Of a DNA stretch of 64,000 nt, positions 51,847 to 62,136 are shown one piece after another (position 1 is the first letter of the stretch; each line of letters opens with the position of its first letter). The notes under the pieces are model-generated. The model made no database searches, was not told the DNA's origin, and saw only the letters and a list, made by a program, of their open reading frames with translations. The translations under genes were made by a program, and so were the position numbers. This DNA comes from Paenibacillus solanacearum (GTDB lineage Bacteria > Bacillota > Bacilli > Paenibacillales > NBRC-103111), in the NCBI RefSeq assembly GCF_910593845.1, contig NZ_CAJVAS010000015.1:62001-126000 (forward strand), given 5' to 3'.

Positions 51847-51860
51847 GAATTGAGCTTGGT

Positions 51861-53186
51861 TTAGGCTAGGCTGGGCTGTACCGCGAACAGCGGAAGCGCC
51901 GTCTCTTCTTCTTCGAGCTCGATGACTTCCAGCGGTACCCGCTGAATATCGGCTCCCAGCTGCGCTAGCTTCTCGGTGATGTCCACATAACCGCGATCGA
52001 TGTGATGGAGCCCCGTAATTTCGGTGTCTCCCTCGGCCGCAAGCGCCGCCAAGATCAGAGCGGCTCCCGCGCGCAAGTCGGATGCGCACACTTTGGCTCC
52101 TCTCAGGCGATTGCCCCCGCTGACCACAGCAGTACGGCCGTCGACCTTGATTTGCGCATTCATATTCGCCATCTGCTCGACATGCATGAACCGGTTCTCG
52201 AACACCGTCTCAGTAACAATGCCGGTCCCTTCCGCCACAAGCAGCAGCGCCATCATCTGCGACTGCATATCCGTCGGAAAGCCGGGATACGGCAGCGTCT
52301 TCACATCCACCGCACGAAGCGGACGGTCCGCATACACGCGCAGTCCGTTCTCGTCCTCATTGATTTGTACGCCCATTTCCTGCATCTTGGAAATGACCGG
52401 CCGCAAATGATCGGCAATCGCGCCTTCAATGAACAAATCGCTGCGCGTAATGGCTGCGGCAATCATATATGTACCCGCTTCGATCCGGTCGGGAATGACC
52501 GTATGTACTGCACCTGTTAACCATTCGACCCCATCGATGCGGATCAGCCCGGTGCCGGCACCGCGAATTTTGGCGCCCATCGCGTTCAAATAGTTGGCCA
52601 AATCTACGATTTCCGGCTCTTTGGCCGCGTTCTCGATCAGCGTCGTCCCCTCGGCCAGTGTAGCTGCCATCATAATATTTTCGGTCGCGCCTACGCTGGC
52701 GACGTCCAAATAAATTTTGGCGCCTTTCAGTTTGCCGCTGACTCTCGCTTCAATATATCCTTGACCGAGCTCGATATTCGCTCCCATCGCCTCGAACCCT
52801 TTTAAATGCTGGTCGATCGGCCGCGTACCAATCGCGCAGCCGCCGGGCAGCGATATTCTCGCGTGTCCCATGCGGGTCAGCAAAGGCCCCATGACGAGAA
52901 AGGAAGCCCGCATTTTCCGCACCAATTCGTACGACGCTTCGCAAGTCCGAACATGCTTGGCATTGACGCGAATCGATTCATCTTTATACTCAACTTCGAT
53001 TCCTAGACTTTCAAGCACTTGATTGATGACGTTGACATCGTCCAGTGGAGGCGCGTCGTGAATGACGCTTTCTCCTTCCGATCCTAATATAGAGGCTGCG
53101 ATAATCGGCAGTACGGCGTTCTTGGCGCCGTGAATTCGTACCCTGCCGGATAGCTTCTTGCCGCCGCGGACGATTATTTTGCTCAT
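51861..53186 (-). CDS. murA: UDP-GlcNAc 1-carboxyvinyltransferase MurA
   Basis: First committed step of peptidoglycan synthesis: adds enolpyruvate to UDP-GlcNAc. The 441 residues include [20 protein letters not shown], active-site Cys117 in [20 protein letters not shown], and [14 protein letters not shown]. The start is taken as the second ATG of an ATGATG pair (53184-53186), 9 nt from GGAGG; the first (53189) is possible. The 54-codon open extension upstream has no ribosome site. Neighbours ywzB, spoIID and spoIIQ match the murAA locus of B. subtilis. Confidence 0.97.
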   Translation of the reverse strand: MSKIIVRGGKKLSGRVRIHGAKNAVLPIIAASILGSEGESVIHDAPPLDDVNVINQVLESLGIEVEYKDESIRVNAKHVRTCEASYELVRKMRASFLVMGPLLTRMGHARISLPGGCAIGTRPIDQHLKGFEAMGANIELGQGYIEARVSGKLKGAKIYLDVASVGATENIMMAATLAEGTTLIENAAKEPEIVDLANYLNAMGAKIRGAGTGLIRIDGVEWLTGAVHTVIPDRIEAGTYMIAAAITRSDLFIEGAIADHLRPVISKMQEMGVQINEDENGLRVYADRPLRAVDVKTLPYPGFPTDMQSQMMALLLVAEGTGIVTETVFENRFMHVEQMANMNAQIKVDGRTAVVSGGNRLRGAKVCASDLRAGAALILAALAAEGDTEITGLHHIDRGYVDITEKLAQLGADIQRVPLEVIELEEEETALPLFAVQPSLA

Positions 53187-53375
53187 CATGATCCCCCTCC
53201 GCGTGTTTCCTTTTTTGCCTTTACCAGTGTAGCATCGAACCGCACGGCCGACAATATGACATTGCCTGACAGGTGCGATTCGGCCGGTCATGATATGATT
53301 CGTAGCGTTATCGGTTTTTACAACGGTTGTACTATCCATTGTTGACAACATTCTCCTTAGTTATTCGAAAAAGCA

Positions 53376-53627
53376 TTAAAACATTCCCTTCAGCCACGTC
53401 GACCACGACAAGTAATCGATCACGAATCGCGCCAGCTGATACCCCAGCGCTACGGACAAAAATACTTGCAGCAATTTGGCTTGCGCGCTTCGCGGACGCT
53501 TGAATAGCGCATCGAGCTTCAGCTCCTGCAGCACCCACCACGAAAACCCGATGAATACGAGCACGATGACGATATTCAGCAGGCCGCTCATTCCCATGGA
53601 GGCATTCACTTGATCTATGTAATCCAA
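53376..53627 (-). CDS. ywzB: YwzB-like DUF1146 membrane protein
   Basis: Small protein of 83 residues with two membrane segments (about 14-36 and 50-75) joined by a basic loop (FKRPRSAQAK). It matches DUF1146/YwzB, which lies just before murAA in B. subtilis. The TTG at 53625-53627 (MDYIDQV) has GAGG 9 nt upstream and is the likely start. The function is unknown. Confidence 0.88.
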   Translation of the reverse strand: MDYIDQVNASMGMSGLLNIVIVLVFIGFSWWVLQELKLDALFKRPRSAQAKLLQVFLSVALGYQLARFVIDYLSWSTWLKGMF

Positions 53628-53780
53628 TAAATTGATCCTCGCTTTCGGCTGTTCGCTGCGGCAAGGAACGTCCGGTTCATTGCAGCCCGCGATGCGGCTT
53701 CGCGGTTCTATCGCTTCTTACCCGCATCCGGCTGCCATCAACCAAGACCTTCCGGCCGAACAAGCATATTTTTCCATTTC

Positions 53781-56300
53781 TCATTTTAACAAATGCGATA
53801 AGAGCGTGACAAACTCCCCGCGCGTTGCCTGCTGATCCGGCCGGAACGTCCCGTCCTCGTAACCGGACAACCAACCTTCCGCCTTCACCTGCTTCAACAA
53901 GCCGACGCCCCAGTAGTCCTCGCTCACGTCCGTAAAAGGAAGCGCGCCTCTCCGCTTTCCCGTCATGTTCATGCTGCGCGCCAGCATGGCAGTCATCTCC
54001 ATCCGGCTTACCGGCTGATCCGGCGCAAACGTACGGTCCGGGTAGCCGTCGATGACCCCGGCTTGCGACGCTCTGGCGATATGGCCGTAGGCCCAATGCT
54101 CTTCATCCAGATCGGTGTAAGCGACGGACTTCTGCTTGTTCCAACGAAAAGCACGGTCCAATACGGCCGTCGCTTCCGCCCGTGTAATGGGTCGGTCCGG
54201 CTGGAAGGTGTAGTCTTCATAGCCGTCAATCACTTGCTTCGAGGTAAGACCTACGATCGCTTCCTGCGCCCAATGCCCGCGAATATCGGTATAGCCTCCG
54301 GTCAAAGGCTTGGCAATGATGTTCAGCTGATACATATGATGATCGAAGTTTTTGTTGGTATCGAGCTTCAAATAATAAGTTCCCGGTTGAAAACGTCCGG
54401 ATAATTGCTGCGAATCGGAAGAAGCGTCGTTCATCGAGCTTGCGACCGGTTTGACTGCACTGTCGTACAAATTCATATACACCGTCGCCGGAGAGGGGAT
54501 GTCGGTTAAGTGCATCTGCACCAAACTTTCCTCATCCAGCCGGAAATGATACCAGTCCACGTCCTCCGGTTTATCCAGCAGTCCGAAGTAGGGGGTGTCG
54601 AACGAGATAGCCGTCGCCTGATACCAGCGATTATTCGGTTCATTCGGGTCGATCAGCTTCGCATCGTAATCGATCGTGAGCGTGTATTCGCCAACGACCG
54701 GATTTTGGTAATCCTTGACGTTCGTTACGCGGATATAGTAGCTGCCGGGAAATACTTCGGGCAGGAACACCGTTTCCGGCAGCCCGTCGTCGGCTTTATC
54801 GACGGTAATCGATTTTTCCCCCTGCTTCTGCACAAGCAGCACCGGGTCGATCCTCGCGGTATCCGTCGCGACCTTGATCGTCAGCGAGCCGGTCTGCGGT
54901 ACGGGGAACTCGAACCAATCGACGTCGTTATATTGATGGAAGGTTCCCTTCAGACGGGTGCTTTGCGGCGGAAGCACGAACGCTTGGTACTGCTTATCAT
55001 TGCTTTCGTACATGTCCCGGTATATTTCAAAAGAAGTCGTCAGCCTGTATCTGACTTCTTCCCGCTGACTGCCATCGGCCGATTGAAGTACGATATAGCT
55101 GCGTCCCTTGGTCACCTTCAGCGGAATCGTCTGGCCGCTGTGCGCCGTCTTGCTCGTCAGCGAGCCCGTCGCATCCGTATGCTGCACGTATACGGGAAGG
55201 TTGCGGCCCATATCGAGCGTCAGCTGGATCGTTCCGTCATAGGGCGCATCGACATAATACCAATCCATATCCGTCCCGTCGGAAAAGGAAGCGGTGATCG
55301 CTTTGCTCGGCGAGATTGCTTTGGCTTGATTTTTGCGGTTATTCGGTTCGTACATATCGGACATGTACGGCTCTTTCATCAAGCGGTCGACACGCAGCAG
55401 CCCATAGCCGGTCTTCGGATTCCAGCCAGGCGTTTCAATGCTTTGAGCCGTTTGTCTAAGCCACTGTCGCATCTCGTAAACCTTTAGGCTCGGATTGCGG
55501 GTCCAGGCCAGTGCAGCAGCAGCCGCCACCTGAGGAGCCGCCATCGACGTCCCTTCCATATATTCGTATGAACCGCCCAGTGCGGTTGTAAATACGTCCC
55601 ATGGTGCTGCAAGGTCCATCTCGAGTCCGGTATTCGAACGTTCCTCCGGCTCGTTGCCGGACGTAACGCCGCCGACGGCCAATACCGTCGGATAGGCTGC
55701 CGGATATTTTATCCGATTCGCTTCATTCCCGGTCGCCGCGACGAGCAGCACATCCCGTTCCTCGGCATAGCGGACAACTTCGCTCATGTAGTCGGAATAT
55801 TTGTTGAGGCCCAGGGACAAGACGACGATTTTCGCTCCATGATCCACGGCATAGCGAATGCCCTCGCCCAAACGCTGCTCCCCTCCGGAACCGTCCGCCT
55901 CCAGCGCCTTGATCGGCATGATCCGCGCCCGCCACATGACGCCGGTAACCCCCTTGTCGTTGTTACCGACAGCAGCAATGACACCGGCTACATTCGTGCC
56001 ATGCCCATTATTGTCTTCAGGCGGCTGATCGGGGGAGATCAGGTTCATCCCGGCGACCAGGTTCGGTGCCAAGTCGGGATGGGTCAAGTCAACACCCGTA
56101 TCCACTACAGCGATAATAATATTCGTATTTCCTTGCGCCGCATCCCACGCTTCGTTCACATGGATTTGCTGCAGATACGACTGTTTGGAGCCGAGCGGAT
56201 CATTCGCTTCCGCAGCATATGCCGTCTGGCAGCAAACCAGTAAAAACAAGATACAGACCGATGCAGAAAGTAGCTTATGTACTCCGCCTTGTTCGCTCAT
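53781..56300 (-). CDS. SLH-anchored subtilisin-like serine protease
   Basis: Exported S8 protease of 839 residues. Signal peptide about 1-29. The catalytic triad is Asp67 (VVDTGVD), His100 (NGHGTNVAG) and Ser252 (GTSMAAPQ), with oxyanion Asn192 (AATGNEAN). Pre-peptidase C-terminal-like beta domains follow (repeated PNN/DVDWY(H/F)F, about 315-660), then three SLH repeats (about 665-839: FQPDRPITRAEATAVLDRAF; FAPDQPVSRMEMTAMLARSM; FRPDQQATRGEFVTLLSHLL). There is no obvious long propeptide, since the catalytic Asp is only about 37 residues after the signal. It should sit on the wall polymer beside the S-layer. Confidence 0.94.
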   Translation of the reverse strand: MSEQGGVHKLLSASVCILFLLVCCQTAYAAEANDPLGSKQSYLQQIHVNEAWDAAQGNTNIIIAVVDTGVDLTHPDLAPNLVAGMNLISPDQPPEDNNGHGTNVAGVIAAVGNNDKGVTGVMWRARIMPIKALEADGSGGEQRLGEGIRYAVDHGAKIVVLSLGLNKYSDYMSEVVRYAEERDVLLVAATGNEANRIKYPAAYPTVLAVGGVTSGNEPEERSNTGLEMDLAAPWDVFTTALGGSYEYMEGTSMAAPQVAAAAALAWTRNPSLKVYEMRQWLRQTAQSIETPGWNPKTGYGLLRVDRLMKEPYMSDMYEPNNRKNQAKAISPSKAITASFSDGTDMDWYYVDAPYDGTIQLTLDMGRNLPVYVQHTDATGSLTSKTAHSGQTIPLKVTKGRSYIVLQSADGSQREEVRYRLTTSFEIYRDMYESNDKQYQAFVLPPQSTRLKGTFHQYNDVDWFEFPVPQTGSLTIKVATDTARIDPVLLVQKQGEKSITVDKADDGLPETVFLPEVFPGSYYIRVTNVKDYQNPVVGEYTLTIDYDAKLIDPNEPNNRWYQATAISFDTPYFGLLDKPEDVDWYHFRLDEESLVQMHLTDIPSPATVYMNLYDSAVKPVASSMNDASSDSQQLSGRFQPGTYYLKLDTNKNFDHHMYQLNIIAKPLTGGYTDIRGHWAQEAIVGLTSKQVIDGYEDYTFQPDRPITRAEATAVLDRAFRWNKQKSVAYTDLDEEHWAYGHIARASQAGVIDGYPDRTFAPDQPVSRMEMTAMLARSMNMTGKRRGALPFTDVSEDYWGVGLLKQVKAEGWLSGYEDGTFRPDQQATRGEFVTLLSHLLK

Positions 56301-56545
56301 GGCTTTCGTTTCCTTTATCTCTTGATCTAGTAGCCTTACCCCATTCTAAGGCTTCTGAATACTCCCTGCAACTGGAATTGAAAACCTTCTTACACTATTC
56401 ACTTTTTGGCGTAAAACGGCCTATTCGCAGGGGAAGCCACATATCTGAAAACGCATTCATATGGTCAATTTATTCGTAAACCGACGTTTGTCCGTCAAAG
56501 CTGCTCAAAGCATTCATTACCCGAATTCGAGCGGTTCCAAACAAT
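56300..56545. other. Gap without gene upstream of the subtilase
   Basis: The roughly 340-nt gap between the subtilase start and nuoN holds only the nuoN terminator (56546-56594). I see no further gene and no convincing promoter for the protease. Confidence 0.5.
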
Positions 56546-56594
56546 GCAAAAAGAAGCCCCATTGTCTCCTTCCTTCCGGAGGACGCAGGGCTTC
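56546..56594 (-). terminator. Terminator after nuoN
   Basis: GAAGCCC against GGGCTTC with inner TCTCC/GGAGG pairing; the minus strand continues with TTTTTGC. It ends the nuo operon. Confidence 0.7.
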
Positions 56595-56641
56595 CTATGG
56601 GCATCATGCCAAGCCATTCAAATACAGGTTATTGCCTCTTG

Positions 56642-58156
56642 TCAAGTGAAGAAGAATAAATCTTTCGTCAGCGTGAAAATGCGCTCAATGTAACCGAGCA
56701 CCCACTGCGGCACAAGACCGAGCAGCACGCTAATACCTGCGCACAGCCACATCGTAATCCCGAGCGGAAGCGGCACTTCCACCGGATGGCTTTCGTCTTC
56801 GCTGCGCATGAACATTTGGCGAATAAAACCGAAGTAGTAATAGAACGAAACGACGCTTGTCAGGATCATGACGGCGGCCAGCCAGTAATGCTGCGTTTGC
56901 ATGGCCCCCAGCATAATGTATACCTTCCCGAAGAAGCCTCCGGAAATCGGCAAGCCGGCGAGCGAGAGCAAGAGAAGCAGCACAGCGACCGCCATGCCTG
57001 GAGCACGGTAATATAAACCCGCCAATCCTTTAATCGCTTCCTCGCCTGTCGATCGTTCAATGATCATGAGCACCGCAAACATCCCGATATTCATAAACAG
57101 ATAGGCGATCAAGTAAAACGCAAACTCTGAAAAATTAGAGTAATGCGTCATCGAAAACTGCACGGCGATCGGCACGAGCAAATACCCGGTATTGGCTATG
57201 CCGGAATAGGCGAGCAGCCGTTTCATGTGCGTTTGGCGCAGCGCGATGAAATTACCGAGGATCATAGCCGCCGCCGCCACAACCATCAGCGTCGTCAGTA
57301 CATCCTGATGAATCGGCAAGCTCATCATGTCGCCTACGGCGTAAATGCCGTACATCAATCGGAACAGGACGGCAAATGCCGCCGCCTTGGACACGACGGC
57401 CAAAAACGCGGTCACCGGCGTCGGCGCGCCTTGATACACATCAGGCGCCCACATATGGAACGGCGCGGCCGCCACCTTGAAGCCGAAGCCCGCGAGGAGC
57501 AGGAAGAAGCTCAAATATATCATCGGCAGCATGCCTTGGCCCGATTGACCGAGGGCCGAATTGATATCGATGACCGCCGTTGACCCCGACATCCCGTAAA
57601 GGAAGGACATCCCGTACAAAATTATTGCCGAGGAAATAGCGCCGAGCACGATATATTTGAATGCCGCTTCATTGGTGGAAAGATTCTTTTTCCGCATCGC
57701 CACCAAGATATACGATGTGATACTGAGCAGCTCCAGCCCGACGAACAACGTAATCAGATCGCCGGAGGAAGCCATGATCATGCCGCCCAGCGTCGCCGGC
57801 AGCAGCAAGTAATAATATTCGCCGATATGCGGAATTTCCTCTTCCTTCACCGATCCGATGCTCATGAACGTAATGAGTCCCGCGCCCGTAAGCAAAATCA
57901 GCTTCATGATATTGGCGAAATCGTCAATGCGGTAGCTATAGTGCAGCAGTTGCGTCGGTTCCGCCGGATCGAGATGAGACACGACGAATAATGCGGAAAT
58001 GAGTATACTGGCGAGCGACAACCAGCCGAGCATCGTTCGGCTCGTCTGCCGCGGCAGCAGTAAATCGAGCAAAGACAACACCACAGCAGCAGCGACTAAT
58101 GTCAGCTCCGGGGCCAGCAGTCCCAGTTCGCTAAGTTGAAGACGTATCGGTTCCAC
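56642..58156 (-). CDS. nuoN: NADH-quinone oxidoreductase subunit N
   Basis: Antiporter-like membrane subunit of complex I, 504 residues, about 14 membrane segments. Functional Glu and Lys residues lie in GLELLSITSYILVAMRKKNL and FGFKVAAAPFHMWAPDVYQG. Start GTG at 58156 with GGAGG 8 nt upstream, inside the end of nuoM. Last gene of the nuo operon, followed by a terminator. Confidence 0.96.
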   Translation of the reverse strand: MEPIRLQLSELGLLAPELTLVAAAVVLSLLDLLLPRQTSRTMLGWLSLASILISALFVVSHLDPAEPTQLLHYSYRIDDFANIMKLILLTGAGLITFMSIGSVKEEEIPHIGEYYYLLLPATLGGMIMASSGDLITLFVGLELLSITSYILVAMRKKNLSTNEAAFKYIVLGAISSAIILYGMSFLYGMSGSTAVIDINSALGQSGQGMLPMIYLSFFLLLAGFGFKVAAAPFHMWAPDVYQGAPTPVTAFLAVVSKAAAFAVLFRLMYGIYAVGDMMSLPIHQDVLTTLMVVAAAAMILGNFIALRQTHMKRLLAYSGIANTGYLLVPIAVQFSMTHYSNFSEFAFYLIAYLFMNIGMFAVLMIIERSTGEEAIKGLAGLYYRAPGMAVAVLLLLLSLAGLPISGGFFGKVYIMLGAMQTQHYWLAAVMILTSVVSFYYYFGFIRQMFMRSEDESHPVEVPLPLGITMWLCAGISVLLGLVPQWVLGYIERIFTLTKDLFFFT

Positions 58157-58160
58157 CGGT

Positions 58161-59789
58161 CTAACCTCCCATCTTCGCTACGCTATGAATAAATTGGTCG
58201 AAGCTGTTAACCGTTTGTTGCAGCGGCTCGCTCAGGATGGCCGGGTAAATCCCCAGCACCACAATAAAAGCAACGAGCACAATCATCGGAATCGCTTCGA
58301 TGAGCCTTGCGTCGCGCATTTCCGGAAGACTCGGCTTTTGCGGTCCGAAAGTAATGGCGAGCACCCCGCGAAGCACGTAAACAGCCGTCAAAATAATGCC
58401 CAGCGCACCGATCGCCGTCAATATTTTATGCGTTTCGAACAAGCCCAGGAACGATAAAAACTCGCTGATAAAGCCGGACAACCCCGGCAGCCCGAGAGAC
58501 GCCATTCCGGCCACAAGCAAAATGCCGGAAATGAACGGAACCGATTTGGCCAGCCCGCCCAGCTCATCGATTTGTGTCGATTGCGTCCGTTCATATATGC
58601 TACCGACCAGCAGGAACATCAGCGCGGAGATCAGCCCGTGCGATACGAGCTGGAATACCGCCCCTTGGATGCCGACCGTATTGAACGCGGCGATCCCAAG
58701 CAGTACGATGCCCATATGGCTTATGCTGGAATAGGCCAGAACGAGTCTGAATTCCTTCTGCACGAACGCCAGTACAGCGCCGTACAAAATGTTGATTACG
58801 CCGAGAACCGCAAGCACCGTGGCCCATTGTACCGCTTGCTGCGGAAACAGCATGACACCGAAACGAATAAAGCCGTAGGCGCCCATTTTCAGCAGTATGC
58901 CGGAGTGGATCATGACGATGGATGGCGGCGCTTCCGTATGTACCTTCAGCATCCAAGTATGGAACGGGAAGATCGGAAGCTTAATCCCGAACGCGACAAG
59001 CAGCATGATGAACAAGGTCCACTTCATCGTTTCGCTAAGGAAGAACGGATTCCCTTCCAAATCGCCCTGCTTCACGTAGGAATCGGCGTTCTGGAACAAG
59101 TGCTCCGTGATGACATTCAAATCGCCGGAGTAGTGGATGGATACCCCGTTGCCCCCCGCCGTTTGTCCGAATCCCGCCGTAGCTACAAGGATCAGGAACG
59201 CAATGAGCATGATGGCGGAGCCAATGCCGTTGTAGATGAGAAATTTATTGGCCGCTTTTTCTCGGTCCATGTAGCCCCATATGCCAATGAGGAAAAACAT
59301 CGGAATGAGCGTAATTTCGAAGAACACAAAGAACAAAAACAAGTCTTGTGCCATGAATACGCCGAACATTCCCGTTTCCAGCAGCAGAAACCAAATGAAA
59401 TACGACTTCCACCGCTTTTTAATGTACACGGAAGCGAGCGCTGCCATGGTGGCGACAAGCGCGGTCAAAAACACGAGCGGAAGCGACAAGCCGTCCACGG
59501 CCATGACATACTTGAACTCGAAGAAGAACGAGGTCAGCTGACTGAGCCCTTGCACTTCTTTATTCAAAGGAACGAGAATCCACGGAACCTCTTCTTTAAA
59601 CTGCATGCCTTCCAGGTTGGAGTTAAACTGCGCGTACAGCCAGCCTGACAAGATCAGCGGGATCAGCGTGACGACAATCGCCGTCGCTTTGATCCATTGC
59701 CCTTGCGTCTTCGGCATAAAGAGCAGGATCAGCACGCCGATGAGCGGCGTAAAGGCGATCAGCGACAAGATCGGCATATTATCCGGCAT
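58161..59789 (-). CDS. nuoM: NADH-quinone oxidoreductase subunit M
   Basis: Antiporter-like proton-pumping subunit of 542 residues, about 14 membrane segments. Typical motifs are FFEITLIPMFFLIGIWG, IKLPIFPFHTWMLKVHTEAP and LAYSSISHMGIVLLGIAAFN. ATG at 59787-59789 has AGGAGG 8 nt upstream and overlaps the end of nuoL by 11 nt, so translation is likely coupled. Confidence 0.96.
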   Translation of the reverse strand: MPDNMPILSLIAFTPLIGVLILLFMPKTQGQWIKATAIVVTLIPLILSGWLYAQFNSNLEGMQFKEEVPWILVPLNKEVQGLSQLTSFFFEFKYVMAVDGLSLPLVFLTALVATMAALASVYIKKRWKSYFIWFLLLETGMFGVFMAQDLFLFFVFFEITLIPMFFLIGIWGYMDREKAANKFLIYNGIGSAIMLIAFLILVATAGFGQTAGGNGVSIHYSGDLNVITEHLFQNADSYVKQGDLEGNPFFLSETMKWTLFIMLLVAFGIKLPIFPFHTWMLKVHTEAPPSIVMIHSGILLKMGAYGFIRFGVMLFPQQAVQWATVLAVLGVINILYGAVLAFVQKEFRLVLAYSSISHMGIVLLGIAAFNTVGIQGAVFQLVSHGLISALMFLLVGSIYERTQSTQIDELGGLAKSVPFISGILLVAGMASLGLPGLSGFISEFLSFLGLFETHKILTAIGALGIILTAVYVLRGVLAITFGPQKPSLPEMRDARLIEAIPMIVLVAFIVVLGIYPAILSEPLQQTVNSFDQFIHSVAKMGG

Positions 59790-61665
59790 GGATGAACCTC
59801 CTTCCTGCGATGGCCAGCATAATAATCAGCAGCCCAAGCAGTGTAGCGAGGCCGTACGATTGCACTTGCCCATTCTGGAGACGCGAGCCTAACCGGCCGA
59901 TACCGACGACCGCATAGCTGGAAAGCCGGACGAGTCCATCTACGACGTAAATGTCAAACCATTGCAGCAAGCGCCCAAGGCCCTGCAAAGCGTTGACGAT
60001 CACAGCCTGGTACAGCTCATCGATGTAATACTTCCGGTTTAGCAGCCGGTACAGCCACGGAGCCCGAGCAGAGATCGTGTCAGCCGGAATCGTGCGCTTC
60101 AAATAGACGAGATAGCCGACTCCGATGCCCAGCACGCCTGCGAGTGTTGACATGATCATTACAAACCACTGCGCATGCTCTTCCTCTGCATGTCCAGTCA
60201 ACCACGAGCCGAGCCACGGGCTGAACGGCGTGAACGCAAAGCCGGCCACGACCGCAAGCACCGCGAGTACGATCAGCGGGAACGTCATGGATGCGGGCGA
60301 TTCATGCACATGCCCTTGATGGCGCGGCTTGCCCATGAAGACGAGGAAGAACAAGCGAGACATGTAAAATGCGGTAAAAAAGGCGGCAATCAAACCGACC
60401 CAAAACAAGCCCGTATGCCCTGTGTTCCACGCTTCCGCAAGGATCGCATCCTTCGACCAGAAGCCGGACAGCGGCACAATGCCGCTCAACGCCAGCGCAC
60501 CGATCGCAAACGTCCAGGCGGTCACTTTCATTTTGCTGCCGACGCCGCCCATCTCGTGGATATCCTGCGTATGAACGGCATGGATTACGCTGCCCGCACC
60601 GAGAAACAACAGCGCTTTGAAGAACGCGTGGGTAAGCAAGTGAAAGATGCCTGCCGTATACGCAATGGTCGTCCCGATCCCGAGCGCCATCATCATATAG
60701 CCGAGCTGGCTTACCGTCGAATAGGCGAGTATGCGTTTGATATCGTTCTGCGCCGTGCCGATCGTCGCCGCGAATATCGCCGTAAAGGCGCCGACTACCG
60801 CAACGACGGTTAAAGCGACCGGCGAAGCCGTAAAAATATCGAACGTCCGCGCGACCAAATATACGCCCGCTGCGACCATCGTTGCTGCATGGATCAAGGC
60901 GCTGATCGGAGTTGGACCTTCCATGGCGTCAGGAAGCCAGGTGTGCAGCGGAAACTGCCCGGACTTGCCCATCGCGCCGATGAAGATCAAAATCGCGATC
61001 CAGGTCGCCGTATCGCCCGATATTTTACCGGTCGTAAATGCATTGTGAATCGAGCTGAAGTCCATCGCATGGTTCGGCATCACCCAGAACAACAGCAAGA
61101 TGCCAAGGAACAAACCGACATCGCCCACGCGCGTAACGATGAACGCTTTTTTGGCCGCGGCCCGCGCTTCGGGCTTGAAGTACCAGAACCCGACCAGCAG
61201 GAACGAACAGACGCCCACCAGCTCCCAGAAAATAAATAGCTGTATCAGGTTCTCCGAAATGACCAGCCCCAGCATGGAGAACGTAAACAGCGCTATGTAT
61301 GCAAAAAACACGTTGATGCGCTCGTCGTCGTGCATATACCCTCTCGAGTAAATATTGACGAGCAGACTCACCAAAGTGACGATGACGAGCATGAGCGCGT
61401 TCAAATTCGTCACTTCAAACCCCATCGAAAGCGAGCCGTTGCCGAGCTTGATCCAATCTAATTTGTTCCACGTGAAATCTTCAACCTGTCCGCCGATCCG
61501 CTCCCAAAAGATGAGCACGGATAAGACAAACGATGCGAACACGGCCACAATGCTGATATAGGAGCCCGCATCCCGAAGTTGGCGTCCCACCGCCGTCAGT
61601 AATAAGAACGACAGCAGAGGAAACACCGGGATCAGCCAGGCGTATTGCGAGTAAGCCGATACCAT
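59779..61665 (-). CDS. nuoL: NADH-quinone oxidoreductase subunit L
   Basis: Largest antiporter-like subunit, 628 residues, with the C-terminal lateral helix that couples the membrane arm. Motifs are FFAYIALFTFSMLGLVISEN, QLFIFWELVGVCSFLLVGFW and MGKSGQFPLHTWLPDAMEGP, with ALIHAATMVAAGVYL. The ATG at 61663-61665 (MVSAYSQYAW) is chosen because GGAGG is 10 nt upstream; a 12-codon extension upstream has no site. The gap to nuoK is about 145 nt. Confidence 0.96.
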   Translation of the reverse strand: MVSAYSQYAWLIPVFPLLSFLLLTAVGRQLRDAGSYISIVAVFASFVLSVLIFWERIGGQVEDFTWNKLDWIKLGNGSLSMGFEVTNLNALMLVIVTLVSLLVNIYSRGYMHDDERINVFFAYIALFTFSMLGLVISENLIQLFIFWELVGVCSFLLVGFWYFKPEARAAAKKAFIVTRVGDVGLFLGILLLFWVMPNHAMDFSSIHNAFTTGKISGDTATWIAILIFIGAMGKSGQFPLHTWLPDAMEGPTPISALIHAATMVAAGVYLVARTFDIFTASPVALTVVAVVGAFTAIFAATIGTAQNDIKRILAYSTVSQLGYMMMALGIGTTIAYTAGIFHLLTHAFFKALLFLGAGSVIHAVHTQDIHEMGGVGSKMKVTAWTFAIGALALSGIVPLSGFWSKDAILAEAWNTGHTGLFWVGLIAAFFTAFYMSRLFFLVFMGKPRHQGHVHESPASMTFPLIVLAVLAVVAGFAFTPFSPWLGSWLTGHAEEEHAQWFVMIMSTLAGVLGIGVGYLVYLKRTIPADTISARAPWLYRLLNRKYYIDELYQAVIVNALQGLGRLLQWFDIYVVDGLVRLSSYAVVGIGRLGSRLQNGQVQSYGLATLLGLLIIMLAIAGRRFIHAG

Positions 61666-61809
61666 GAGCTTAAGTCCTCCTTCTAGCTTGAATGTTGACA
61701 CCGGAGCCCATACCCGTTAACTCCGCCGCAACACTTGGCAAGCTAATCCGTAAGCATGTTGTTCAGCAAACGGGCCTCATTCTGTGAAATATCCGCACGG
61801 AAGCGACGA

Positions 61810-62133
61810 TTATCGCTTCAGCGAGTCCATCTCGTTAACATCCGTGGTTCCTTTGTTGCGGTAGAACGCGATCAAAATCGCGATACCGACAGCGGCCTCG
61901 GCTGCGGCAATCGTAATATTGAACAACGAAAAGATTTGTCCGGTCAAACCCGGATTTACGCCCAGTTTGGAGAAAGCGACCAGATTCAGATTGACGGCAT
62001 TCAGCATCAGCTCGATCGAGAGCAGCACGATGACGGCGTTTTTCTTCGACAGCGCGCCGTACAGCCCGATACAAAACAGAATCGCGGCCAGCGTCAAGTA
62101 AGGCGTGGCGAGTCCGGCAGCAGCAGGTCCCAT
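61810..62133 (-). CDS. nuoK: NADH-quinone oxidoreductase subunit K
   Basis: Small membrane subunit of 107 residues with three helices and two conserved membrane Glu residues ([16 protein letters not shown] and [20 protein letters not shown]). It follows nuoJ by 3 nt. GGAGG is 8 nt before the ATG. Confidence 0.96.
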   Translation of the reverse strand: MGPAAAGLATPYLTLAAILFCIGLYGALSKKNAVIVLLSIELMLNAVNLNLVAFSKLGVNPGLTGQIFSLFNITIAAAEAAVGIAILIAFYRNKGTTDVNEMDSLKR

Positions 62134-62136
62134 ACG

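Noticed and set aside
53308..53335. A further sigma-D promoter upstream of murA
   Set aside because: A TTATCGGT word is present, but no TAAA-like element lies 14-16 nt away and murA has no motility context.
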